Assembly: GCA_009823505.1 (NCBI GenBank)
Contig: VZQC01005070.1
Location: forward strand, 1,112,160-1,176,159
Reading direction: 5' to 3'
DNA: 64,000 bases
Origin: Rhizomys pruinosus
Taxonomy: Eukaryota; Chordata; Mammalia; Rodentia; Spalacidae
Shown here: piece after piece, positions 12,046 through 23,828 of the stretch
Numbering within the stretch: position 1 is the first letter of the stretch
Layout: the number at the start of each line of letters is the position of its first letter
Notes under the pieces: generated by a model
What the model was told of the DNA's origin: nothing
Database searches by the model: none
What the model saw: the letters and a program-made list of their open reading frames with translations, nothing else
Translations under genes and position numbers: made by a program

Positions 12046-12273
12046 TTTTTTAAATTTATTTTATTTCTATTTTATGCATATGAGCGCATTGCCTACTTGT
12101 GTGTGAGTTCACCCATGTCTTACAATGCCCGTGGAGGTCAGAAGAGGGTATTAGATGCTCTGGAACTGGAGTTATGGATGGTTCTTAGTTGCCATGTGGG
12201 TGCTAGGAATCACACCTGGGTCCCCTGAAAGAGCAGCCAGTGCTCTTAACCACTGAGCCATCTCTCCATCCCC
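12046..12273 (-). mobile_element. B2 SINE
   Basis: A complete reverse B2 with an AT-rich tail on the left and a head ending GAGCCATCTCTCCATCCCC. It is moderately diverged and lacks the 17-bp duplication. Confidence 0.94.
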
Positions 12274-13138
12274 AAAATGTCTATTTTTTTCTTCCTGACC
12301 ACTAATCTTAGTTGAGATGCTTTACTGTGGATACCCTGTACTACCTCACCGGGTCCTCAGAGTGTGTGGGATGTAAAAGAGCTTATGTGTACAGTGTCTG
12401 ATATATAGCTGGGTTTGAGGCTTGACATATTATTGTTGTTATTGTGATTTTTAATGTTTTCTTGCTACCAACTTCTTTCAAAGGTTGGAACCTAAAATTG
12501 GTTAATGCTGTGCAGATGCTCCTACTGTGGGCAACTTGACTCTCACTCAACTCATTCCCCATCCTTTCTTAGTATTCTATAGTGTATACTATAGCATCTT
12601 CTGGTCTGTCCAACAGCCTGTATCTCTTAACGCCAAGGCTTCAGCTACATTTGAGAGCACACTTTGGATCATCTGTGATAAAATATGCATATTTCCTGAA
12701 ACCTAAAGTATTCTCACTGAATATAATAAGTGGAAAGTTATTTTACAGGAAATGAAAATCTAAGATTAATATTCTCTGATGCCATCTCATCCCCTCAGGA
12801 CAATTATTCACTGTACTACAGCAAAATAAACTTGCAAAATATGGGAATTGGTTTTCTCCTCAGATTTCTAGGATAACTGAACTTCTGAAGCTACACAAAT
12901 TCAGCTCCTGGGTATGACATCCACCACCTCACCTCACCTTACCAGATAGGAATCATGATGTTTAGAGCACAAGACCTTAAAGAAACTCACAGCAAAGTGC
13001 TCAGGGCAGAGCAAAGAAAAAACACAAAGTGATTTAAGACTAAGTGCTTACAAACAGGTATCGGTCAGTGTTAGTATTACGCGAGGGAAGTTACATTATG
13101 GCTGACTTGCCCTCGATCTCTTGCTCATTCATTCCCCA
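12274..13138. other. Unassigned unique sequence
   Basis: No gene or repeat was recognised. A small inverted repeat, CTATAGT-GTAT-ACTATAG, is present near 12576-12593. Confidence 0.4.
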
Positions 13139-13474
13139 TGTGGTAATTTGATTGAGGAATGTGTCCCATAGGCTCCAAGTATTTGGACACTTTGTCCACA
13201 GTTGGTGGCACTGTTTTGGGAGGTGTGGCCTTGCTGGAGGAAGCAGGACACTGGGGGTGGCCTTTGAGGGCTCACAGCCTTGCCCCACTTCCGGTCTCTC
13301 TGTTTCCTGTGGCGGTTTGAAGATGTGAACACTCGGGCTTCTGCTCAGGCTGCTTTCTGCCTCCACTGACAAGATATGGACTCTTATCCCTGTGGAACTG
13401 TAAGCCCAATAAACTCTTCCTTCTGCAAATTGCCTTGATCATGTAGGTTATCACAGCAACAGAAAAGTAACCAA
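13139..13474 (+). mobile_element. Rodent LTR-like repeat (MaLR/RMER/URR type, family uncertain)
   Basis: The phrases GTCCCATAGGCTCCAAGTAT, GTTGGTGGCACTGTTTTGGG, GGAACTGTAAGCCCAATAAA and ATCACAGCAACAGAAAAGTA match a very common rodent interspersed repeat of about 340 bp. It ends in a polyadenylation-like AATAAACTCTTCC block. I recognise the repeat but am not sure of its Repbase name. A second, more diverged member lies at 53185-53463. Confidence 0.7.
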
Positions 13475-14280
13475 TATCCCAACCCCCATTATTCAATAAA
13501 TATCTCCTGGGCTTTACTTCATGATGAGTAGGTGGATGCAGAGTCCTTGTTCTTTTCAAAAGCAGAAAACCCCAATTTAGCTCATTCCAAGAACCACAGG
13601 GGATTCTCATAAAAATATAGAATGGGAGTCTTTGCTTAGGACTGTTGTGTCCAAATTTCCCCGAGGAGTAGAAACCTCTTCTTCAGGTGAGTGTCTCCCA
13701 TGATTGTTGTGCTTAACCAAGTCTGAGAACCACAGGGATAGATGATAAAACACATACAGGAAAACAATCTAATACAAGGCAGTGTTTATCTGTTAAGTGG
13801 CAAATGAGCACTGCCCCAGGAGCTATCTAGGGAGAGATCACTTCAGACAATGCACCTCTCACACCCTCCAAATTGCCTTGTAATAATGACCTATCTCTAG
13901 TTTATTCAAGCGGCCAAATCCCAACGCCTCCCCAAAGCCTTACCACAGATCCGTGGTAAAGTTCATTCCTATGTGGAGAATCAGCAAAGGCCAGTCAAGC
14001 AGTGGCTTGTCCACAGGCCCAGTCATCCCTGCCTCAGCCTCTGACACTGGCACAATTTAAAAGGCTGCCTCTCAAAACTTTCAAAGCCATAAATACTGTT
14101 GCCTTCAGTTGTTTTTTTATTCCCACCATTTTGGGGTGGCTGTTAAGTCTGATGTTGACTTAGCCTTCTCCCCCATGGCCATATATTTTCAGTCTTTCTT
14201 TTCCAGTTATAGAAGCAGTCTTCTGACAATTAGGGTGGTTACTGATGGCAGGGGTTTGACTTTCTTGTCTAGAGATGTGA
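13475..14280. other. Unassigned unique sequence
   Basis: No gene or repeat was recognised. Confidence 0.4.
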
Positions 14281-14295
14281 TATAGTGTGATCTTT

Positions 14296-14543
14296 TTTTT
14301 TTTTTTTTTTTTTGAGACAGGGTCTCTCTATAGCTGGCCTGGAACTCACTCTGTAGACCACACTGGCCTTGAATTCACAGAGATCTGCCTGCCTCTGCCT
14401 ACCAAATGCTGGGATTAAAGGCATGCACTACCATGCCTGGATTAAAGACAGTTCTTAGCTGCCATGTGGGTGCTGGGAATCGAACCTGGGTCCTCCACTA
14501 CAGTAGTCGGTGCTTTTAACCACTGAGCCATCTCTCTGGCCTC
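14296..14543 (-). mobile_element. Chimeric B2-head/B1 SINE inside one target-site duplication
   Basis: On the minus strand the element starts with a B2 tRNA-like head (14543 down to about 14438). It runs as far as the AACTGTCTTT part of B2, then continues directly into a complete B1 (about 14437 to 14310) and a poly-A tail (T tract, 14296-14313). The whole unit is flanked by one perfect 15-bp duplication, TATAGTGTGATCTTT, at 14281-14295 and 14544-14558. A single duplication around both parts indicates that the chimera integrated in one event. Confidence 0.9.
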
Positions 14544-14574
14544 TATAGTGTGATCTTTAAAGTTGGAGCAGGAC

Positions 14575-14755
14575 AGTGGAATGGATTTTGGTTGGGTCCC
14601 TGTCTTTGACATTTACTGTGCAGTGATATGAAATGATGTATATAAACTAAGCCTCGGTTTTCTAATCTCTAAAAGGGGGAGAAGCCATGCTAAGACTTAA
14701 ATGACATAATGCATGGACAGGAAATAAAATTGAGTACACAGTCAACAAGTGGCAG
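14575..14755 (+). mobile_element. MIR fragment
   Basis: The words GCCTCGGTTTTCTAATCTCT AAAAGGGGGA, TAAGACTTAAATGACATAAT and GGAAATAAAATTGAGT follow the MIR core and 3' half (CCTCAGTTTCCTCATCTGTAA-like). It is ancient and diverged. Confidence 0.75.
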
Positions 14756-16477
14756 AGAGCAATATCATTACAGCTCTAAGTTAGTTCCTGGTGACTAGTG
14801 GCCTAATACAAACAATAAACATTTAAGATTTAGAAATCTAAGATGTAGACTTATTTTTGCTCATCTTATCACCCATCCCATGTGCTGCTTCCCCACAACT
14901 CAGAGTAGAAGAGCAATGTTCAGGAAATGGGCAACTCTGACCAAGGGCCCCACAGCTACCCAACATTCACTATTTTTCCATTTTTCTATTCTTTTTTTAT
15001 TCTACAGCAGTTTTATCACCATAGAAGTTAGAAAAGTAGATTTAAATATACTCAGAATAAGAAACTATAAAACATACTTTCTTAGTGTTCAAGTAAAAGA
15101 ATATTTCCTAACCACTATTTTGGAGGGGTTTTTTTTTTTTTTTGCATGCTAATTGAAAATAGAGCAGGCATAAGGGAGTTTTTGATAAAATGGAAACAAT
15201 TTGAGAAACTGGATTTGGGAGATGACCATAAGCTGTGCATAGTTACTGAAAGGCATTAAACTGTACATTTATAATGAGTCAAACTTTTACCTATAGATAG
15301 GTATCTAGAAAGAGACCTGGAAGCTAAATGTAAATGTGAAGGAGAAGCTGGAGGAAGAAGGAAAAGCATGAAAGGAGGCAGGCAAGAAGGAAGGAATGAT
15401 GAAAAGAACCAAACCACGGAAGAAGGAAAGGAGTTCTACCTTGAATCACAAGTGCTTTGGTCAAAGCAGTACTTCCTAAAGCCCCAAGGTGTGTGAACTC
15501 TTTTCTGGGAACAGAAATGAGGAGATCTGAAGGAGCTTTGCAGCCCCTGTGCTTCCTGACTCAGCTCTGACAACACAGAAAGTAGAGAGGCTTCCAGAAA
15601 GAAAAGTGGAGAACAGGCAACCTTGTACTCATTCATTTCTGTCTTCAGTGGAGATGTTCTTCCCACCTGCTTCACTACTGCAGGCTCCTGACACGCTGTC
15701 AGATCCTCCATTTGCTACAACTTTCTCTCAATTCTGTATGTGCTCCAAAGGAACAGAGAAAGCCACTGAGGCAGAGGAGGACAGGGATGAGCATGAGTAG
15801 TCTGCCACTCCTCTCGGAGGACAATAGAGTGGTAAAACTTCCCATGCCTAACCACAGGCACTGTGGTAATGGACCCTTCGGGAGCCCTCTGCATCTCCCC
15901 ATGTATATGGCCAAATAAGAGAAATCTGGCCCAAGGCAGCTTTGATGTTCACTGTGTAAGAGATAAAGAACCAGGTAAACTAGACAACTGATTGACCAAT
16001 TATTTATTTGCTGCATTTCCTCTGTGCCTGAGGGTCTTCCCAATGCCTTCTCTGCCAGGCATTGAGCCTTTTCTGATCTCCATTCTCTGCTGTTGGCATG
16101 TGTTCTTGAAATCACTCATTTGATTTTCTTGTATGTACAGGGTTAATGCATCATTTTTAGGACTCATGCAAGTTCATATTGGGCATCCTAGGAAATAACT
16201 CCTAGGCTCATGGTGAAAGAATGAATGTTGACAGGTGTGGACCTTGTTCAGACATCATTAGTTGTACTGCAATACACCTATATGTATGTAAGCCAACATG
16301 AGTGTTTTATCACTATGATGGGACTCAGGTAGAATCCATTTAGACCACCAGAAGTTGTAATGGAGGAACCAGCTCATCAGCAGCTTCAAAAACAATGTCT
16401 GCTATGCTGTCCAGTGTGTAATTGTTTAATTACCTCAAGCTATAAGGATACCTTGGATTCTATTCAACAGAACAGAC
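14756..16477. other. Unassigned sequence with purine tract
   Basis: No gene was recognised. A T run lies at about 15129-15143. A 90-bp A/G-rich stretch with GAAGGAA units at about 15339-15432 is low complexity. Overlapping short frames at 15.4-16.1 kb on both strands show no recognisable protein. Confidence 0.4.
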
Positions 16478-16508
16478 AGAAATGACAGGAGGAGGAGGAG
16501 GAGGAGGA
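16478..16508. repeat. (AGG)n trinucleotide repeat
   Basis: About eight perfect AGG units on the plus strand. Confidence 0.9.
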
Positions 16509-16644
16509 ACCTCTCAGGTCTCAAGCTCAATTCGGTTCTATCTCAGAAGATCACACATCTTAAGGAGCCAGATGGAATCAACAAAAACAGCCTAGATGAA
16601 TTCTTTCTTTCCTTTTCTCTTTATGGTTATTATTACAATCGTTA

Positions 16645-16765
16645 TTATTTTTGAAATGAGGTTTCCTACTCACACTTAGGCTGGCCTACAATTCACTATG
16701 TAGCCCAAGCTAGCCTCAAACTTGTAGCAATCTTCCTGCCTTAACCTCCAAATGCTAAAACTACC
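16645..16765 (-). mobile_element. Old B1-type SINE
   Basis: Minus-strand B1 words are recognisable (AGGCTGGCCTACAATTCACT, TAGCCCAAGCTAGCCTCAAA), but the copy is diverged and lost its 5' end. It is a proto-B1/B1F-like age class. Confidence 0.75.
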
Positions 16766-16979
16766 ATTTTGCTGTAAATGAATCCTTTTGCATCCTCTGC
16801 ATTGATTTTATGTTGTGCTCTTATTATTCCAAAAGGAAAAGTGCTTTTTCTTTAAATCATGGAAGTAGAAAGGGCAAGAAAATTCTGAAGAAATAAATCA
16901 AACGTGAAGATGTGGTTAGTCCGGATCTACACTCTTCACTGAAGGTCTTAAACAACAAAGGGTAGAATGATAAGACTGC

Positions 16980-17315
16980 AATGCTCGTGCTCCCTCCAAA
17001 TTTCATGCTGTAGCTTAGCTATCAATGCAACAGCATGAAGACGTATATAGAAGCGAGTAGGTCATGAAGATTCCCTCCCTTGGAATGGATGAATGACTGT
17101 AAGGAAGTTTGTAGGAGCCACACCCCTCTTTACTTTTCTCTCTGCCAGAAGAAACCTCACAGCACCATACATGAGGAACATGTTCTTCCTAGGTTCTATG
17201 CCTGCTGGTGATTTTTCAGTCTCCAGAACTGTGAGAAGATAAATTTCTGTTCTCAGAATACCCTACGTAGGGGTATTTCACTGTGGCAGCACAGGACATG
17301 TGAACAAGACACCAT
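16980..17315 (+). mobile_element. Old LTR-like repeat (MaLR-type 3' end, family uncertain)
   Basis: The series CTCCCTCCAAATTTCATG, AGGTCATGAAGATTCCCTCC, CTCCAGAACTGTGAGAAGAT followed by AAATTTCTGTT, and CACTGTGGCAGCACAGGACA follows a common mammalian repeat. That repeat ends in an AATAAATTTCTGTT block with a GGTATTT...TAGCAGC tail. It is heavily diverged, and the exact family name is uncertain. Confidence 0.6.
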
Positions 17316-18951
17316 GACACTTGCCTCTCCCACTTCATTCCTTCCCCTGTTCCCTACCCATTAGTCCCACCCGGCTCTCCAATCAAGGCCCTTGTACCGG
17401 AGCACCATATCCCTACTAGCACACAAACACAAATCTCAAATATCAGCCTGTGTTCATGCCTGTTTTCCAGGAGGCATACCTTCAGTCCTTCCAGTGCTTG
17501 CCTCTAGCCTTTTCTACTCTTGTCTCCACACAAGTATCTGGCTTTCTGTCACTCACTCTCAGTTCTGATGTGAGACCTTGTTTACCCCTTGGGTCTTTGT
17601 GTTAGTTCTCTGTCTCCTGCCTGTAGTTTCTGTTCACAGCCATATTAATGTCTCCCATCTTACTCTTTGTGCCTATATGTTGAAAAGACTGACATTCTCC
17701 ACTAACCGTGATTTCCACTATAGAATGAAACAGGTAACATTTTTTAAATCTCTGTATTTGAAAGGGCTAACACCTTCCCAGGTACATTCCAGGCACTAAC
17801 TGATTGCTCAAGAAATGAATAAACATTTTCCTTTATAACCATTCATTATGAAATAAAATAATGATGGGACACTTTGGCCTTCATGTCAGAGAATATTTCT
17901 CCTCAAATGTAGGGCTTTCAAAGTTCAGGGAAAGAAGGAGTGCTGCAGTTGGTTGATCAAAGGACTTTATGTCCTTTGACATAAAGTGAAAACTGATTAC
18001 TTAGAAATAGAACATTGTTTTCCAAGGCAGTGGCTCTGAGACAGAGAAGTACAGAATTTTGAGAGATTATAATTTTAAAAACAAAGCAAAAAATATAAAA
18101 AAAACCCAGTAACCCCAAACTCCAGAAATCAGCCCTTTCATCTATCTACTGGAACTAGTAGGCCTACTCTTGCACTGTCTACTAAAACTAATTTCTTTGC
18201 TAAAAGAATTCATTCACTAGAGGATCAAGTAAGCCTCTGAGATCATCGAAGGAACTCGAAGGGTGACTGGGATGTAAAGAGGGGTGTAAGTTCCCAGTCA
18301 ACACAGCCTCATGGAAAACACACATAAAGAGAGCAGCCCTTGGCCGAGCCCCTGGGCTTGTCAGCACTCCTGAGCTGATGCCCACGAGAACGGAAATACA
18401 ATAGAAATCAAGTAGTAGGTTATGTGTGCTGCAAGACTTGAAAACTAACATGCAGCCTAATGAGCATATTATAACTGTGGGCTCTGCTCATTAACTGTTG
18501 AAAATATTTTCACGAGGCTCTGGGTATGGCAGGATAGTGCTAGTTACGAAATGCCAATGTTGAAAGGGAACTCTGTGTAAGCCAGGCTCACAAGTCACCC
18601 GGAGAATGCCAGTGATTAGCAGTGAATCATATCACGTCCGGACTTGGGTGTTCCATGACGAACACTGTTGGCTTTCTCAGGAACCGGGAGGAAGGTAGCA
18701 GTGCGAGGCTGGGAGAAGAGAAGGCTGTCAAGGAGCTCCCAGAGGGCCATGTATGCGCCTCTGATCTGTGGAACAAAACCCAGCTCAAGCCCTGCCTCTA
18801 ACAGCAACCAGGAATGTTCTTAGATGATATCTGTAGCATTTATAAGAGCAAAGTTTTAAGATATTTCACTGTGGTAGAGACACACGTATATGTTAGGGGA
18901 AATAAGAAAGACGGCCTCACCAAATATGTAATTCTCATACAAATCAAACAT
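17316..18951. other. Unassigned sequence
   Basis: No gene was recognised. It contains the paired overlapping hairpins at 17957-17987. The stretch at about 18440-18620 (TAATGAGCATATTATAAC, GCTCATTAACTG) has the texture of conserved non-coding DNA, without proof. Confidence 0.4.
17957..17987. repeat. Two overlapping, mutually exclusive hairpins
   Basis: The arms TCAAAGGAC (17957-17965) and GTCCTTTGA (17971-17979) form one stem. The arms ACTTTATGTC (17964-17973) and GACATAAAGT (17978-17987) form another. They share bases, so only one can form at a time. Confidence 0.95.
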
Positions 18952-18963
18952 TATCCCCATTTT

Positions 18964-19184
18964 ATTTATTTTTTATTTATTTTTATGTGTATGAGTGTAC
19001 TGTCTGCATGTAGGTTGGTGCACCCATGTCATGCAATGTCGCGGAGGTCAGAAGAGGGTGTCGGATTCCCCTGGAACTGGAGTTAAAGACGGTTCTCAGC
19101 CGCCATGTGGGTGCTGGGGATCGAACCTGGGTCCTCTGCAAGAGCAGTCAGCGCTCTTAACTGCTGAGCTATCTCTCCAGCCCC
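18964..19184 (-). mobile_element. B2 SINE with 12-bp target-site duplication
   Basis: A near-consensus reverse B2 without the 17-bp duplication. It is flanked by a perfect TATCCCCATTTT at 18952-18963 and 19185-19196. The B-box is intact (GGGGATCGAACCTGGG). Confidence 0.97.
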
Positions 19185-19196
19185 TATCCCCATTTT

Positions 19197-19890
19197 CTAG
19201 ACAAGTTTTCTGAGGACAAGAGAGGCTAAAGCTGTTGACATGTCCTGTAGCTGCATGGGGTGTCATGATTTGGAAGGATGTTTGAGGTATTCATTTGAAG
19301 GCAGTAGTTATCATTATTTATACTATGTTGGTACAGGCTGCTTGCCCGACTGCTCCGTATTTACAAGGCTCACTCATATGCATTTTTTTTCCTTTTGATC
19401 TATATGCAACCTTGGAGTCAGTCCAACTCTATTAGTGATGATTCTCAGCTGGGAGGAGACATCTCTGGTCTGGAATAATTATGAAAGTAGATATCCTAGA
19501 ATCTGTCCCAGATCAACTGAAACAGAATGTCTGGGCTTGGGACCCAAGTATCTGGATTTTAGACAAAAACAAACAATGACAAAATCTCCCATGATCTGAC
19601 TCTCTTGCACCATAAAACTAGCATTTGGATGAGATGGACATGCCCATACCAGAGTATCCCCATTTTGATCATATCTTGAGGGGTCCGAGGTAAGGATCTG
19701 CCAGTTTCTATGATCAGCTCACAGACTCAGAGCTAAACACAAACCAGGGCATCTTGTTTAGAACTCTACCCCTAAGATACTCCTTCTTGTACTTCTGTTT
19801 GCATTTTAATCATAAATTATTATTTATCTGCTTATTTCCTGAAGAAAATTCACTTCCCCCCAGTTCATTGGAATTATTTAAAAAGAAAAC
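19197..19890. other. Unassigned unique sequence
   Basis: No gene or repeat was recognised. Confidence 0.4.
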
Positions 19891-19987
19891 TGGGGGGGGG
19901 GATGTTCAGAGCACTGGCTGCTGTTGCAGAGGATTGGGGTTTGGTTCCCAGCACCCACGTGGCAGCTAACAACTGTCTAACTCCAGT

Positions 19988-20023
<36 letters not shown>

Positions 20024-20063
20024 ACTCCTACACATAAGAAAAAAACATTTTAAAAAATTAAAA
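19891..20063 (+). mobile_element. B2-like SINE with an internal (TG)n expansion
   Basis: A G run leads into a B2 head lacking its first bases (GAGCACTGGCTGCTGTTGCA, then GTTCCCAGCACCCACGTGGC). After CTAACTCCAG the body is replaced by about 17 TG units (about 19986-20021). A tail ACACATAAG...AAAAAATTAAAA follows. The flanks AAAGAAAACTG on both sides suggest a target-site duplication. Confidence 0.85.
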
Positions 20064-20074
20064 AAAGAAAACTG

Positions 20075-22738
20075 TATGTCACAAGAAATAAACATTATGT
20101 GCCATAGATGGAAAGGTAAAAATTACAATGAAAAGGAAAGTGGCAAAGGCAGATAAGCAAAGACAGTGTCCTTGATTTAGTGTGGAGACAAAGAGGGTTG
20201 GAAAGGGAATACCTTCTTCATTGTCTAAGTTAGGGTCATTTCAGATCTGTGCATGTAAGTCCTCGAGGAACAGCCTATCTCCATTTACATGGCTCTCAGG
20301 AAGTTTCTCTACACCTACCCTGCTTACAGGAGGCAGTTATGTGTGTCCCAGGAAGTGTGGGTCACCAGCCCTACAGAGAGACATCTGGAGGGCATGTGAA
20401 CAGGTCCAAGAGGAGAGGTTGCTAAGGGTATTGGACATGGGGAGGGGGCTCACACTTTACAGTTCCATCCCAGGCTGCTCAGGGGCTACCTACTCCTAAT
20501 GCAGTCAAAGCTCCCTTATTAGATGTGGATGGCTGCAGAGGCCTGGACAATTGGGAAGGAGAGCGAGATGTTCTTTTATTCCAGGTTTGAAGCTCATCAA
20601 GGCTAGGGTTCAGCATACTAAGTCCTTTTCTGACTGTAAAGATAAAAAGATAAAATAGCTCCCTCAACCACAGTGGAGTTTAGTGTGTCTTTGACAAGCA
20701 GCATAATTAAGATCTAGCATAAACACAGAGCCTCAGAGGACAGTAAAAGCTGACTAAATGGGAATTTGTTCTCTTTGGCTTTTCTTTCCTTTATTTAGTT
20801 TCTCGGTGGAAGTTTCACTTTGAAGCAAGGCTGGCCGTAGGCAAAAATGCAGAGTCTGCGAACCACTGGAATACTATCTTCCTGCCTGCCGCTGTCCTAT
20901 GAGTGCTCAGGGCCCAGAGTCTGCCAGAGCCACCCACGGAAAAGCTTCACTCCCACCTCACACCCCTGCTTGGTACACACTGGCCTTCCTGCCTGGCCTC
21001 CTGAAACCAAGGGCTTAGACAGATCTGTGTTGGCCTTTCCTGACAATCACAATGGAGCCCTAACCCACAGTGCATGCACTGTGTGCTACAGGACGGTGCC
21101 AGTAGGAACCTAGAAGCTGGGAATGGCTTCTTCGTTTAAGAGGGACCTTTTCAAAGTAGTGACCCACTTAGAGTTCTTACATTCTGGGAAGCTGAGCATT
21201 ATCACACTTGAAAGCAGGAGGCCTTAGCTTGCAGGGTGGAGGGAAGTGACGTCTATGTGAAGGGGATGTCACGGCCCCAACACTTAGGCTCTGGATTCAG
21301 CTGGCCTGGGTCCCACTCTTAGCACTCCTATTTTTTAACAGAATAAACTTAAAAAAAAAAAACATAAGTATCAAGTCTTTCTTCAGCAAAATGGATTTTC
21401 AGAAAGAGTAAATAAAATAAACCATGGAAAGGATCTTGCGTAGTCCCTGGAATTTAATAGTCATTCACTAAAATGTACCATTTAGGTTGAAAGAGCTCTT
21501 ATCTGAAATGCCTGGGAACAGGAATGTGTTGCATTCAGTTTTATTCCCCGCATTTTGGAATGTTTTCATACGCATAATGAGATAGCTTCGGGATGATACC
21601 CAAGTCTAGACACCAGATTCATTTGTTCCATATATATTTACTATACATTCTTCCAAACTAATTTTATGTATGTTAGTAACTTTGTTCATAAAACACAAAG
21701 TGATTGAGGTCTTCTTATTTGTAGAAGCAGGTCGAAATTCCAAAATGTTTTAAGTAGTTGTGCTTTCCTGATGGAGTTTTACACTGGTGATGCTTACCCT
21801 GCATTAGCAGACCTCTGGTCAAAGCCCTTCCTTGTCAGAACCATCCATTGGTTCTAACTACCAATTCAAGCTTACATCTCTATAGAGACATGAGTCGGGA
21901 TTCAAATTTCCTCCTTAAACGAACTGACAAGTTGTTTTTTGTCTGGGCAGCTGTCATTCAGCAATAACTTTCTTCTCTCTTTCTTTTCTGACACAGTATT
22001 AGTTTTTGACACATAGTATCATTCTTTATTTCCTAGTCAGTGGCCAAAAGGCAATGATCTCTGAGGCAGTGCAGGAATTAATTATGACTTTCAGAACCTA
22101 CTCAACCTTCAGCTCTAAAATGACAGGTAAATAGCACCACTTGAAAGGAACATGTTCCTCATCCTCAGAAATGCTTAATTTCCAGAGGTTCCTGTTTACC
22201 CACCATGCACATCAAGATGGAAGGAAAAGGACGACGACTCACAATCACTATCTGGGCTGTTATTAGCCCCCTTCCTACAAATACTTGCAGGTGCTATCAC
22301 AGGAAAACCGAGCATCCATCTTCCAGTTTCAAATTAGTCCATAATGGGTAATTTCATGCAGACATTATTTCTAAACAAGAAATTCCCTAAATGCTAATTG
22401 CTTCTAAGAGCTGTTCAGTTAAAGGGGATAAATATTTCCGCTCATTAAAGGGTATGCCATTTTCCTAGTTAATGCAAGGAAGCTGCAAAGAAAAAGGAGG
22501 TCAGGACTCTGGGGATCAATGGCACCTCCCAAATACCAAAGTGTCAGATGGGGAGGCCTTTGGGTGGGATTTGGCTTAAAATCAGTCAATCTGACAACCC
22601 CAAGAGTATCTTTCTGTATCTGACAATGCTAAGTTCTCACCATGGCAAAATGCTTAAGAGAACTGTCAATGTCAGGCCAAGATTAACAACAAGTAGCGAT
22701 TAGACTTCCTTATTGTCACTAACAACTTCTTGGCATGA
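20075..22738. other. Longest feature-poor stretch of the first half
   Basis: No gene or clear repeat was recognised in about 2.7 kb. A run of about 13 A lies near 21350. A MIR-like scrap (CCTGGAATTTAATAGTCATTC) is possible near 21445-21475. The part at about 22380-22490, with TAATTGC and AGTTAATGCAAGG words, has conserved-element texture. Confidence 0.35.
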
Positions 22739-22781
22739 GGTTGTGATAGGGTTGTGATAGGGTTGTGATAGGGTTGTGATA
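22739..22781. repeat. 11-bp tandem repeat, about four copies
   Basis: The unit GGGTTGTGATA is repeated perfectly, with the first copy starting AGGTTGTGATA. Confidence 0.95.
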
Positions 22782-23242
22782 AACTGAAGAATGGTCCCTG
22801 AATGGTCCCAGTGTGGGCTCCAGTTTATGACTTATGCTGACAAATGTCATGCTAATGGCATGAATGCGAAAAGAAATTATACTTGGAGAAGACAGAATTG
22901 ATTCAGCTATATCCAGACCATGAAAGAAAGCTAGAGAGATCAACTCCATTGATGCGGCAGAAACACTTGACCACGGGTAGCCCATCTCAACAACCTCTAA
23001 TATGTGTGCAACTTGTACATTCTATTTGCTATTTCCAGACTGCAGAGGAGAGGCAAGAAGGTAAAGTAGCTGGAATTTCAACTATTGAGGGGAAACAGAC
23101 ATTTAGAAAATAGTTGTGTGTATGAACATACACATATATCACACATACCTACAGACACATATATATTCAGATACACATAAGCCAAACGAACTATGATAAA
23201 CACTTTGCAAGAAAAGCAGATACTGTAAAAGTGTACAGATGT

Positions 23243-23470
23243 GGGCTGGAGAGATGGCCTAGTGGTTAAGAGCACTGACTGCTCTTGCAGAGGACCCGGG
23301 TTCGATCCCCAGCACCCACATGGTGGCTGAGAGCCATCTTTAACTCCAGTTCTAGGGGAATCCAACACCCTCTTCTGACCTCCGCGGCATTGCACGACAC
23401 AGGTGCACAAACCTACATGCAGACAGTACATTCACGCACATAAAAAAGTAATAAATAAAAAATTACTTTA
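23243..23470 (+). mobile_element. B2 SINE with 16-bp target-site duplication
   Basis: A full-length B2 with head GGGCTGGAGAGATGGCCTAG and tail AATAAATAAAAAA. It is flanked by a perfect AAAAGTGTACAGATGT at 23227-23242 and 23471-23486. It has the GCCTAG head variant but not the 17-bp duplication, so it may be intermediate between the two B2 groups. Confidence 0.98.
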
Positions 23471-23588
23471 AAAAGTGTACAGATGTTAGGGCTAATCTAT
23501 AAAGGAAAATTGTGGGTGTCTCATTCAGTATTGATAACAAAGTCAAGAGCAGTAGGATGGGAATGTGAAAATGGAAGGAAGGAAAAGA

Positions 23589-23816
23589 GGGGCTGGAGAG
23601 ATGGCTCAGCAGTTAAGAGCACTGGCTGCTCTTGCAGAGGACCTGGGTTTGATTCTCAGTACTGACATGGTGGCTAAAAGCTGCCTATAAATCCAGTTCC
23701 AGGGGATCCACCACTCTCTTCTGACCTCCATGGGCATTGCACGACAGAGGTACACTTACATATATGGAGTCAATACGCTCATACCTATAATAGAGAACAA
23801 TATAATATATTTTAAA
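23589..23816 (+). mobile_element. B2 SINE, older copy
   Basis: The head is near consensus (GGGGCTGGAGAGATGGCTCA), but the 3' half and tail are diverged (TATATGGAGTCAATACGCTC). It has the GCTCAG head variant, typical of older B2. Confidence 0.94.
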
Positions 23817-23828
23817 AGGAGAAGGAAG

